DNA of 41,849 nucleotides from Candidatus Sumerlaeota bacterium (GCA_026398535.1 JAPLSQ010000054.1:1-41849), one strand, 5' to 3'; counted from the first letter of the stretch, positions 34,932-41,849 are shown. Program-made: numbers and translations. The notes: a model not told the origin generated them from the sequence alone.

Positions 34932-35652
34932 GATTGACCTGATGAGCGGAGGCGTTGTGCGGCTCGAGCAGGGCGACGCCTCGCGCAAGATTGTGTATGC
35001 GGAAACACCCGCCGGCATGGCGCGCGCCTTCGAGGCGGCCGGAGCGCGCCGCATCCATGTGGTCGACCTTGACGGCGCGTTCTCAGGCGAGCCGAAGAAC
35101 CTCGAAGCCATCCGCGCCATCCGCGCGGCCACACACGCGCAAATTGAGGTGGGAGGGGGCATCCGCTCACGCGCTCACGCCGAAACGCTTATCGCCGAGG
35201 GCGTCGATTACATCGTCATCGGCACTAAAGCGCTCGAGGACCCCGAGTTTCTGGCAGAAATGATGCGCGCGCATGGCGGACGCGTCATCGTGGGCGCCGA
35301 CGCCCGCGACGGTTGCTTGTCGGCGCGCGGATGGACCGCCGGCACGCAAATCAAGACGGCGCCTTATCTCGCGCGCCTGCGCAACGAAATGGGCGTCCAC
35401 ACCGTCATCTTCACCGACATCGCGCGCGACGGCATGTTCACTTCGCCAAATTACGCCGCGCTCGGCGAAGTGCTGGCCGTGGAGGGGCTGAACGTGATCG
35501 CGTCGGGCGGCGTGGGAACTCTCGATGATCTGCGCGCCCTGCACGCATTGAATAACCCAAACCTGACGGGCGTAATAGTCGGGCGGGCTTTGTGCGACGG
35601 CCGTATTTCCTTGCGCGATGCCATCAAGACCGCGGATGATCAAATCCCATAA
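34915..35652 (+). CDS. hisA: HisA: phosphoribosylformimino-AICAR-P isomerase
   Basis: A TIM-barrel enzyme of histidine synthesis, 245 residues as usual. MNIIPAIDLMSGGVVRLEQGD has the catalytic D8, and DARDG (129-133) and TDIARDGM (167-174) are the second-half signatures with phosphate-binding GG and G-rich loops. HisF was considered, but HisF starts differently and lacks the VDLDGAF stretch. A longer start at 34876 would encode repeat sequence and is rejected. No other his gene is present, and trxA follows 42 nt later. The start lies in a second-family repeat and has no ribosome binding site. Confidence 0.9.
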   Translation: MNIIPAIDLMSGGVVRLEQGDASRKIVYAETPAGMARAFEAAGARRIHVVDLDGAFSGEPKNLEAIRAIRAATHAQIEVGGGIRSRAHAETLIAEGVDYIVIGTKALEDPEFLAEMMRAHGGRVIVGADARDGCLSARGWTAGTQIKTAPYLARLRNEMGVHTVIFTDIARDGMFTSPNYAALGEVLAVEGLNVIASGGVGTLDDLRALHALNNPNLTGVIVGRALCDGRISLRDAIKTADDQIP

Positions 35653-35694
35653 GCCGCCTCACGGGTTTCATGAAGAAAAGGAGTCCAGCCAGCG

Positions 35695-36021
35695 ATGTCC
35701 CAATACATAGCCGAACTTACCGACGCGACGTTTAATGCGGAAATTACCGGCAGCCAGGTTCCCTATCTCGTGGATTTCTGGGCGCCATGGTGCGGCCCCT
35801 GCCGCATGGTCGCGCCCATTGTCGAGGAGCTTGCCCAAGAGTACTCAGGAAAACTTAAAGTGGGCAAGATCAATGTCGATGACAATAGCGAGGTGGCTGC
35901 CCTGTTCGGCATCGCCTCGATTCCAACTTTGCTGATTTTCAAGGATGGCCTGCTCGCTGACCGCATCGTCGGCGCTCTGCCGCGAAATATGCTCAAGCAG
36001 ACAGTGGACAAGTATCTCTGA
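35695..36021 (+). CDS. trxA: Thioredoxin
   Basis: A 108-residue thioredoxin that reduces disulfides in the cytoplasm. The active site is WCGPC with C33 and C36, and the cis-proline loop is [19 protein letters not shown] lies about 11 nt before the ATG. It is separated by 42 nt from hisA and converges on pyrF with a 10-nt gap. No thioredoxin reductase is in the window. Confidence 0.95.
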   Translation: MSQYIAELTDATFNAEITGSQVPYLVDFWAPWCGPCRMVAPIVEELAQEYSGKLKVGKINVDDNSEVAALFGIASIPTLLIFKDGLLADRIVGALPRNMLKQTVDKYL

Positions 36022-36031
36022 GCCTCCGGCC

Positions 36032-36847
36032 CTATTGCCTGAGAATGTCGTTGATCTCGCCGCGCAGTTCCCGTGCGGCGCGCGCGGCTGACTCGTGCTT
36101 GTCCGTGCTTGTCCGTGATTGTCCGTGATTGTCCTGCATGATCGAGCGCGAGGCGTTGATGAGAAAACGCGGATTGGAGCGGGCATCGATGGCTTCAAGA
36201 ATTTCGCCCAGCAGGCCGCCCTGCGCGCCGATCCCGGGGATCAGAAGGGACAGGTCGGGCGCGATCCGCCGCACGGCGGCCGCATAGGTTGCCTGTGTGG
36301 CCCCGACCACAAGCCCCACATTGCCCTGACGGTTCCACTCGACGGCTTTTTCCGCGATGCGCAAGTAAAGCTCGCTTTTTAGCAGGAAATCCTCCGCGCC
36401 TGGATTCGACGTCAGGCACAAAAGAAACACCCCGCGCGACGGGTCGCGAAGAAACGGCGCCACGGCATCATACCCCATGAGGGGATTGACCGTGGTCGCA
36501 TCGAATCCGGCCGCATCAAAAATGCCCCGGGCATAACAGGCGGAACTGTTGCCTATATCGCCGCGCTTGCCGTCAAAGATGGTGAGCGGAGGCGGCGTGC
36601 CGGACGGATGCTCGCCGATGATGCTTGGAACGCGATACGCGCCGCCACCGCCGCACCCGGCGGATTCAAAAAAAGCCGCATTGGGCTTGAAAGCCGCCGC
36701 GTATTCGCCGCATGCCGCGATGATAATCCTGCATGCCGCGTCCATCATGGGTTCACTGCACTGCCTGTCGGGATCGATCCCCACGCACAAGTGAGAGCCG
36801 CGAGCGCGAACGACCCGCTCAAGTTTATCGTTGAATGATTCAGTCAA
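36032..36847 (-). CDS. pyrF: Orotidine 5'-phosphate decarboxylase (type 2) with repeat insertion
   Basis: Last enzyme of UMP synthesis. The 271 residues match the type-2 PyrF branch: HLCVGIDPD at the start, the catalytic DGKRGDIGNSS (D92, K94, D97), TVNPLMGYDAVAPFL and a PGIGAQGG phosphate loop. Near the C-terminus RFLINASRSI is followed by 14-16 residues (about 237-252) translated from the decamer repeat, then a final helix SAARAARELRGEINDIL. The insertion is in frame and replaces the short loop that usually joins these parts. The frame starts with TTG at 36847. It converges on trxA. Confidence 0.9.
   Translation of the reverse strand: MTESFNDKLERVVRARGSHLCVGIDPDRQCSEPMMDAACRIIIAACGEYAAAFKPNAAFFESAGCGGGGAYRVPSIIGEHPSGTPPPLTIFDGKRGDIGNSSACYARGIFDAAGFDATTVNPLMGYDAVAPFLRDPSRGVFLLCLTSNPGAEDFLLKSELYLRIAEKAVEWNRQGNVGLVVGATQATYAAAVRRIAPDLSLLIPGIGAQGGLLGEILEAIDARSNPRFLINASRSIMQDNHGQSRTSTDKHESAARAARELRGEINDILRQ
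36092..36143 (+). repeat. Decamer repeat array inside the pyrF coding region
   Basis: Flank CGGCTGACTCGTG, three to four units (two with GATT in place of GCTT), and the end GTCCTGCATGATC. In pyrF, read on the minus strand, it encodes DNHGQSRTSTDKHE without a stop. Confidence 0.9.
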
Positions 36848-36902
36848 GAATTCAGCTTCTCCGCGATGACTTGATAAAGCAAGCAGAGAACATCATGCCC
36901 GC

Positions 36903-37027
36903 CGAAGAAGAAGTGTTCTTCGTCCGTGCCTGTCCGTGTCTGTCCGCGCTTGCCCGTGCTTGCCCGTGCCTGTCCGCGCTTGCCCGTGCTTGCCCGTGCT
37001 TTGTCCGTGCCTGTCCGTGTTCTCCTG
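36903..37027 (+). repeat. Longest decamer repeat array, with hairpin 5' end
   Basis: A 7-bp stem CGAAGAA/TTCTTCG (36903-36909 and 36916-36922) opens the array. Ten units follow from 36921, with variants such as TGCCCGTGCT and TGTCCGCGCT; a three-unit block is itself duplicated (36941-36970 and 36971-37000). It ends TTCTCCTGA. Confidence 0.9.
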
Positions 37028-37029
37028 AG

Positions 37030-37067
37030 ATGGCAACCATGATCGCCTTGGCGATCATGGTTGCCAT
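37030..37067. repeat. Perfect 18-bp inverted repeat with 2-nt loop
   Basis: ATGGCAACCATGATCGCC at 37030-37047, TT, and its exact reverse complement at 37050-37067. A further overlapping inverted repeat CCATGCC/GGCATGG spans 37064-37082. No T-run follows on either strand, so it is not a standard terminator. It sits just before the GT-C gene start. Confidence 0.9.
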
Positions 37068-37078
37068 GCCGGTCTGGC

Positions 37079-38908
37079 ATGGGCAAGAAAAAGCCCATGG
37101 ATTGGCGCAGTTCACGCGTTTTGCGGATCATGATGGCCGCCGGTGCCGCCATCTGGCTGGCGGTGACGCTGGCCTCTTCCCTCAACAAGTCCGCCTCCAT
37201 CGATGAAGTGCCGCACATCGCGTCGGGGCTGGCCGTGCTGGCGCGCGGCGATTTCCGCATGAATCCCGAGCATCCGCCCCTGATGAAGGTTTTGGCGTTG
37301 ATACCGGTTTATCTTTTCGCGTGTCCCGACATGGCGGTGGAGATTGGGCAGCTCGAACTCAAGCCATGGGCGCAGGGACTGCAGGTGGAGTATGGCCATT
37401 ACCTTCTTTTTGACGGCGGGCGCCAAGCTGATGGATTGGGCGGGATCCTGTTTCTTGCGCGCATCGTGCCCGCGCTCATCGGCTTGCTCGGCGGCGTCTT
37501 CGCATTTCTGTGGGGACGTGAATTGTCCGGCCGCGCCGAAGGCGGAGCGCTCGCGGCATTCTTCCTGATGTGCTACCCCGAGTACATCGGCCATGCGCGC
37601 TTCGTGACGCTCGACGTCCCAACGCTTGTCGCCTGCGGGGCTGTGTCATGGTTCGCGCTGTGCTGGTGGCGGCGGCCGGGCATGAAAACAGCCCTCGCTT
37701 TCACCACCGCTGCAGCCATCGGATCGCAGGTCAAGTTGCCGGTCACTGTCTTCACCGGCCTCATGCTCGTCACGCTGACCGGATGCGCCGCGGCGCGCGC
37801 GCTGTGCCTGCGCCGTCACACCGCGCAATGCGCGTATCGCGGCGCCGTCGGACAGTTGTCGGCGCTTTTCCTTCTCACAGCGGGATTGTGGGTGTTTGCG
37901 GCCTGGGCAGGCAGCGGATTCCGGTTCACTTATCTTCCGCCGGGGGCGGCGCCACCCGATCATCCCAGTGAATTTCTGCCGCGGGGGGGGGGCGGCGGCG
38001 GCGAGCCGCGGGACGCGATGACCCGAGCCGTGGATTTCACATGGCGTCATCGCCTGCTGCCCGAGACAACCCTCGCTACGATCAATCACACCGGCTCCTT
38101 CGAGGGACGCCTTAAGTGCCTGATGGGCGAGACGTCGCGAATCGGATGGTATCGTTATTTTTTCGTCACTTTCCTTCTGAAAACACCCCTGCTCATGACC
38201 GCCGGGATGATCGCCGCCGCTGTCGGCGGCGTCCGCCGCGTCATGCGCCGCCGAAATACTCGCGCGCGGGCGTGGAGCGCCGCGCGCGCGGCAATCCTTG
38301 CGGCGCCTTTCCTCGCACTGTTCCTGATCTTCGTGAAGGCGCGCGTGAACATCGGCCACCGGCAGGCGCTGTTTATCTATTTCCCCCTCTGCGTGATGCT
38401 CGGCGCGGCGGCGGCGCGCTGGCTGGCGCGCCCCGGCCCACCGAGACTGGCCGCCATCGGCATCATCGCCGCCCTGATCGCCAATTGCGCCGTCGTGTTC
38501 CCCCATTATGAAACCTATTTCAACGAGATCATACGCAAACCCTATCGGGGAGCGGTGTTTGTGCTCGATAGCAACGTCGACTGGGGGCAGGATGTCCCCA
38601 GCCTGGCAAAAATGCTTGAGCGCATCGGCGCGCCAAACGTCAATTATGCCATCTTCGGATATAACCGCCCGCAGAGCTGCGGCATCGAACATTTCCGATG
38701 GGTTCTGCCCCATTATCCCTATGCCGTCTTCATGCCCGAACCGGTTGAGCCAGACTTCAGCATGCCAACCGCCGTAAGCCTGAATAATCTTCCTTTCATG
38801 CGCCAGCTCTACCCCTTGTTCTTTGCCCGCGAACCCGATTTCATCATGAACTCGATCGTCCTGTTCCTTCCGCCGGCAATTCCAAATCAGCGCTACAGCA
38901 TACAATGA
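37079..38908 (+). CDS. GT-C family membrane glycosyltransferase (PMT/ArnT-like)
   Basis: A 609-residue polytopic protein. The first periplasmic loop has the acidic D42-E43 of SIDEVPHIASG and the NPEHPPLMK stretch (62-70), hallmarks of lipid-carrier-dependent GT-C enzymes. About ten hydrophobic segments follow, and the C-terminal part has VDWGQDVPSLAKML and NYAIFGYNRPQ, common near the end of related proteins. The ATG at 37079 is chosen over a TTG at 37061 inside the hairpin. A 10-nt G tract (37983-37992) encodes a Gly loop near residue 302. The stop overlaps a possible holA start as ATGA (38905-38908). The substrate is unknown. Confidence 0.8.
   Translation: MGKKKPMDWRSSRVLRIMMAAGAAIWLAVTLASSLNKSASIDEVPHIASGLAVLARGDFRMNPEHPPLMKVLALIPVYLFACPDMAVEIGQLELKPWAQGLQVEYGHYLLFDGGRQADGLGGILFLARIVPALIGLLGGVFAFLWGRELSGRAEGGALAAFFLMCYPEYIGHARFVTLDVPTLVACGAVSWFALCWWRRPGMKTALAFTTAAAIGSQVKLPVTVFTGLMLVTLTGCAAARALCLRRHTAQCAYRGAVGQLSALFLLTAGLWVFAAWAGSGFRFTYLPPGAAPPDHPSEFLPRGGGGGGEPRDAMTRAVDFTWRHRLLPETTLATINHTGSFEGRLKCLMGETSRIGWYRYFFVTFLLKTPLLMTAGMIAAAVGGVRRVMRRRNTRARAWSAARAAILAAPFLALFLIFVKARVNIGHRQALFIYFPLCVMLGAAAARWLARPGPPRLAAIGIIAALIANCAVVFPHYETYFNEIIRKPYRGAVFVLDSNVDWGQDVPSLAKMLERIGAPNVNYAIFGYNRPQSCGIEHFRWVLPHYPYAVFMPEPVEPDFSMPTAVSLNNLPFMRQLYPLFFAREPDFIMNSIVLFLPPAIPNQRYSIQ
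37983..37992 (+). repeat. 10-nt G homopolymer inside the GT-C gene
   Basis: Ten consecutive G, followed by GCG-rich sequence, encode a Gly-rich loop between membrane segments. The frame is intact. Confidence 0.9.
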
Positions 38909-38978
38909 AGAAGTGTTCTTTGTCCGTGCTTGTCTATGCTTGTCCATGCTTGTCCGTGTTCGTCCGTGTTCTCCTGAG
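38907..38978 (+). repeat. Decamer repeat array at the 5' end of holA
   Basis: The GAAGAAGTGTTCTT hairpin flank (stem 38908-38912 and 38916-38920) is followed by five units, two degenerate (TGTCTATGCT, TGTCCATGCT), and CTCCTGAG. It lies between the GT-C stop and the likely holA start. Confidence 0.88.
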
Positions 38979-39036
38979 GGGGATCATTTTCTTGTTGTTT
39001 GCGTCGTGTGTTGCGGGGCAATTTGTCTCCGTCGCC

Positions 39037-40053
39037 ATGTCCGCATCGAACACAAAATCATTCTCGCGCAACGCGCCGCCAAAGGCTGATCCAAAAGCTT
39101 GTTTTTACTTCCTTCACGGCGATGACGAGGCGGCCATTGAAAACTTCAGACGCCAGATCGTGGAAGCCTGCCTGACAGCCGGGGAGCGCGAGGAAAACTA
39201 CCGCGAATTTGTCCCGCCCGCAGGCGCCTCGACCCTGCGGCACATACTCGGAGAGATCATGTCCGAACTGTCAACCGTCTCGCTGTTGCCCGGCGCCCGG
39301 CGGGTGGTGACTCTCTACACGATACAGGATTTTTTCGAGGCGCGCGCAAAGGGGGGGGCCGGACGATCCGCGCGGACGAAAACCGGCGTCGGGGGGGGGG
39401 CGGCAATCGCAGGGGGGGACACGCCCAAAACCACGCCCAGCATGCGCATGGCGAAGTTCATCGAAACCGAACTGCCGTCGCTGGACGGCATGCTCATCGT
39501 CATCGCCATCGAAGACTACGAAAAATGGAAACGCATCTCACCGTCGAACCCCGTCGTGGCGCTGGCGCGCAAACAGGAAACTCTCCACGCTTTCCGCCAG
39601 ACCAGCGCGCAATTCGCCTTTTTCGACGCGCTCTTCGCGCGCAACACCCAACTGGCGCTCACACTGTGGCGCGAATGGGTGCAGCGCGCCGCAGCCTCCC
39701 CCAAACCATACTACGCGCTGACCGCGCAACTCCGCCTGCTCATCGAAGCCAAAACCGCCGTCAGCAGCCAGCTTCAAAGCCGCGGCATTTCTCGTGTGCA
39801 ATTCGAAAAAGAATTCATGCCGGCTGAACCTGACAAAAACCTTTTCGCGCTCAAACCCGACTTCCGCCGCGATAAACTTCTGCGAAGCGCCGCAAACTTC
39901 ACGTTTCCCGAACTGCTGACAGCCTATGAAAAACTTGCACCCCTGCAAAAATACGCCATCCCGCTGGCATCCGATACCTCCGTGCCCGACAGAAACCTGC
40001 TCGCCGAGTTGTGGATCATCGGCTTCACCGTCAAATGTGACCGGCGCCCGTAA
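39037..40053 (+). CDS. holA: DNA polymerase III delta subunit HolA-like (clamp loader)
   Basis: Clamp-loader subunit that opens the beta clamp, 338 residues. ACFYFLHGDDEAAIENFRRQIVEAC matches the HolA opening (Y/F-L-x-G-D/E), and the middle and end carry the expected helical domains (FDALFARNTQLALTLWREWVQ, then AQLRLLIEAK and LPELLTAYEKL-like stretches). A Gly-rich insert at about 105-130 is encoded by three G tracts. The ATG at 39037 (MSASNTK) is chosen; the frame is open from an ATG at 38905 that would add 44 residues made of decamer repeat and a hydrophobic stretch. Translation coupling from the upstream ATGA keeps the longer start possible. Confidence 0.78.
   Translation: MSASNTKSFSRNAPPKADPKACFYFLHGDDEAAIENFRRQIVEACLTAGEREENYREFVPPAGASTLRHILGEIMSELSTVSLLPGARRVVTLYTIQDFFEARAKGGAGRSARTKTGVGGGAAIAGGDTPKTTPSMRMAKFIETELPSLDGMLIVIAIEDYEKWKRISPSNPVVALARKQETLHAFRQTSAQFAFFDALFARNTQLALTLWREWVQRAAASPKPYYALTAQLRLLIEAKTAVSSQLQSRGISRVQFEKEFMPAEPDKNLFALKPDFRRDKLLRSAANFTFPELLTAYEKLAPLQKYAIPLASDTSVPDRNLLAELWIIGFTVKCDRRP
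39351..39418 (+). repeat. Three G tracts (8, 10 and 7 nt) inside holA
   Basis: G runs at 39351-39358, 39391-39400 and 39412-39418 encode a Gly/Ala/Lys-rich insert of about 25 residues in the N-terminal domain. All three are in frame. Confidence 0.9.
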
Positions 40054-40070
40054 ACAGAACAACACATCGT

Positions 40071-40150
40071 GCTTCATCCGTGCTCGTCCGTGTTTGTCCG
40101 TGTTTGTCCGTGTTTGTCCGTGCTTGTCCGTGCTTGTCCGTGTTCTCCTT
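40071..40150 (+). repeat. Decamer repeat array at the 3' end of the histidine kinase gene
   Basis: Six units (three with TTTG, two with CTTG, one CTCG) and the end TTCTCCTTCTG. It lies between convergent holA and the kinase, and the kinase frame runs through it to a stop at 40074-40076. Confidence 0.9.
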
Positions 40151-41849
40151 CTGCGCAACAGCTCAGGGGGGCCGTCAACACCGGCACAAATACCCGGAAA
40201 ACGCTTCCTCGAGCCGGTTCGCTTTCCACTGTGACGACCCCGTGGTGTGCCCGCACAATCCCCAGAACCACAGCCAGTCCCATCCCACGTCCAGGGAACT
40301 TGCTGGAAAAAAACGGGTCGAAGATCTTATCTATATCCTGGGTTGCAATGCCGCAGCCCGCATCCGCCACTTCCAGGCAGGCATAGGCACTGTCTTGAGG
40401 CTGCCAGTCTATGGGAACATGCTGTGCTGAAGGGATATCCGATGCGGAAACCGTCTCGACCGTCAGGCGAATGACGCAGCGGACTTCACCCATTGCCTCC
40501 CAGGCATTGGTGACAAGGTTGGTAACGAGCTGTTGTATCTGGTTTGAGTTGGCACAAATGACCGGACCGGGAGAGGAAAAGTTGGTCTCCAAAAACACGT
40601 TTTGCGGCATGACGGCGCCCAACAGAGACAAGCTCCGGCGGCAAGCATCGGAAAAATCCAATGGTTCATGTTTGGCAATGGTTTGTCCAAGATAGGTCAG
40701 CATCTGGGTGCTCATCTCCGCCGCCTTGCAGGCTGACTGCATAGCGCCGGTCATGTACTTGCCGTGTCCCGCATTTTTGGGCAGAACGTTCATGGCCAGC
40801 TCCAAGTACCCCATCACCCCCTGAAGTTGATTGTTGAAGTGATGCGCGATGGCCCCTGCCATGCGGCCCAGACTTTCTGACTTCTGAAGTTGCCAGTTTT
40901 GGGCCTCCAGTTGTTCCCTCTCCGCCGCCGCCCGCTTGCGGTCTGTGATGTCCTGGCCTTGGGCGATGGTGGCCAGCGGGGTTTGCCCTTCCGGCGCAAA
41001 CAGCGTGGCCGAATTCCACAGCACGATACGCTCGGACCCGTCTTGATGCTGGATTTTGATCTCGACGACTTCCCACCGCTGCCCGCTCAAGGTCTGGCGA
41101 ATCAGCGCCATCGAGTGCTCGCGGAGAGCGGGCGGAAAGAGGAGCTCCAGCGATTGCCCAAGCACCTCCGCCTCAGTGCGCCCGCTCAGGAACTCAAAGG
41201 CGTGGTTAAAGCGCGTGATGCGGAATTGCGGATCCCAAACGATGATAGGCGCATTGGCATAATTGATCAGATTTTCAAGATAAGCGTTGGTTTCACGCAG
41301 CGCCTCCTCCTCCCGCTTGCGCTCGGTGATGTCCCGCGCCGTAGAAATCGCGCCGATGACGTTTCCGCCGGCGTCTTTGAGCACCTGGCACCACCAAGCC
41401 AGCAGCCGCTTTTTTCCATCCTTGCGCCATTGCCAACTCTCAATATAGATCACGTCTTCGTTGCCGTCAAAGAGCGGCGCGATATTGCTATAGGTATCCT
41501 GTTCGCCTTCAAAGTAAAAGGCAGCTTCTTTGCCAAGTACATCCTCGCCATAGAATTCTAATCCCACAGGGTTCACCCATGTGATCACTTTATTCTTGTC
41601 CACTTCTACGATTATGTCTGGAATGGCAGTTAGCAGGGCTTGCTGGCGAGAGGAGAGGGCCCTCAGCGCCTCCTCCGCCTGCCTGCGCCCCGTGATGTCC
41701 TGGGCAATCTCGACGACGGCAATCACATTCCCTGCCCTGTCGAATACCGGTTCGCCCCCTTCGTCCCAAATCCTGCCATCCGGTGTCTGCACGATTTTAT
41801 GTTCTGACTGCCCGGTTTGAATTTCCTTGAACGCGGGGCAATTCGCGCA
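40074..41849 (-). CDS. Multi-PAS sensor histidine kinase, 5' end beyond window
   Basis: The frame is open to the right edge, so the N-terminus is missing; 591 residues are visible. A PAS end (to about residue 50), two more PAS domains (about 60-185 and 190-315, each closing with a D-I-T-x-R-K-type segment) and a kinase core are seen. The H-box AHHFNNQLQGVMG has the phospho-acceptor His near 40840. N (TNLVTNAWEAM), G1 (DAGCGI), F (FDPFFSSKF) and G2 (GRGMGLA) boxes are intact. No receiver domain is attached and no response regulator is in the window. The last 24 or so residues are translated decamer repeat (HGQARTSTDKHGQTRT), an appended tail. Confidence 0.88.
   Translation of the reverse strand, partial: CANCPAFKEIQTGQSEHKIVQTPDGRIWDEGGEPVFDRAGNVIAVVEIAQDITGRRQAEEALRALSSRQQALLTAIPDIIVEVDKNKVITWVNPVGLEFYGEDVLGKEAAFYFEGEQDTYSNIAPLFDGNEDVIYIESWQWRKDGKKRLLAWWCQVLKDAGGNVIGAISTARDITERKREEEALRETNAYLENLINYANAPIIVWDPQFRITRFNHAFEFLSGRTEAEVLGQSLELLFPPALREHSMALIRQTLSGQRWEVVEIKIQHQDGSERIVLWNSATLFAPEGQTPLATIAQGQDITDRKRAAAEREQLEAQNWQLQKSESLGRMAGAIAHHFNNQLQGVMGYLELAMNVLPKNAGHGKYMTGAMQSACKAAEMSTQMLTYLGQTIAKHEPLDFSDACRRSLSLLGAVMPQNVFLETNFSSPGPVICANSNQIQQLVTNLVTNAWEAMGEVRCVIRLTVETVSASDIPSAQHVPIDWQPQDSAYACLEVADAGCGIATQDIDKIFDPFFSSKFPGRGMGLAVVLGIVRAHHGVVTVESEPARGSVFRVFVPVLTAPLSCCAEGEHGQARTSTDKHGQTRTNTDEHG

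Noticed and set aside
36921..37027. Repeat arrays as CRISPR
   Set aside because: The unit is 10 nt, contiguous and without spacers; no cas genes are present.
37030..37067. The 18-bp inverted repeat as a rho-independent terminator
   Set aside because: No T-run follows the stem on either strand.
36835..37206. A 123-codon plus-strand gene across the longest array
   Set aside because: It consists mostly of translated repeat (RACPCLSAL) and overlaps the hairpin and the GT-C start.

Overview
The window is GC-rich, densely coded DNA, apparently from a Gram-negative (diderm) bacterium. It carries a type II secretion / type IV pilus-like machine with a secretin, an LptG-type lipopolysaccharide-export permease and an AsmA-like periplasmic protein. 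No rRNA, tRNA, CRISPR array, transposase or phage gene was recognised. The taxon cannot be fixed from sequence alone. The mix of a type-2 PyrF, a type I-beta DAHP synthase, a PilM-PilN-like fused GspL and abundant short dispersed repeats suggests an uncultured or deep-branching lineage (PVC- or Sumerlaeota-like), but this is only a guess.

Layout. 1-1278: 3' part of a GT-C (PMT/ArnT-like) membrane glycosyltransferase cut by the left edge. 1279-1603: AT-rich gap. 1604-13938: a one-direction secretion operon (gspE, gspF, pseudopilins H, I, J and K, a fused PilM-PilN/GspL, GspM/PilO, a GspC/PilP-like protein and secretin gspD). 13957-15195 (-): serine beta-lactamase-family hydrolase, divergent from leuD and an AsmA-like protein. 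17006-20940 (-): gltX, a DUF116-like protein and a site-2 protease. 21084-28508 (+): aroF and tyrA (aromatic amino acids), then a large GH18-like/CE4/GT2 fusion and a clan-A-like glycoside hydrolase, probably a polysaccharide-making unit. 28563-32227 (-): a glycosyltransferase, lptG and alanine dehydrogenase. 32434-34771 (-): a small membrane protein and mnmG. 34915-36021 (+): hisA and trxA. 36032-36847 (-): pyrF. 37079-40053 (+): a second GT-C glycosyltransferase and a HolA-like DNA polymerase III delta subunit. 40074 to the right edge (-): a multi-PAS histidine kinase.

The most unusual signal is a family of tandem 10-bp repeats (consensus CTTGTCCGTG) with recurrent flanks: a 5' side near GTTCTTCGTCCGTG and a 3' end near TTCTCCTGCATGATC. 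At least ten loci are present. The eight copies with a clear tandem array and the degenerate 16.9-kb copy share one orientation; a single-unit copy at 8.2 kb is inverted. The unit has no stop codon in any of six frames. Copies lie in intergenic gaps but also inside or at the ends of genes: in frame within pyrF, as C-terminal tails on the DUF116 protein and the histidine kinase, at the possible N-terminus of HolA, and over the stop codon of ald. A second, related short repeat overlaps the hisA start codon. Long poly-G/C tracts (7-10 nt) also occur in several genes, including gspK, gltX, the second GT-C gene and holA.
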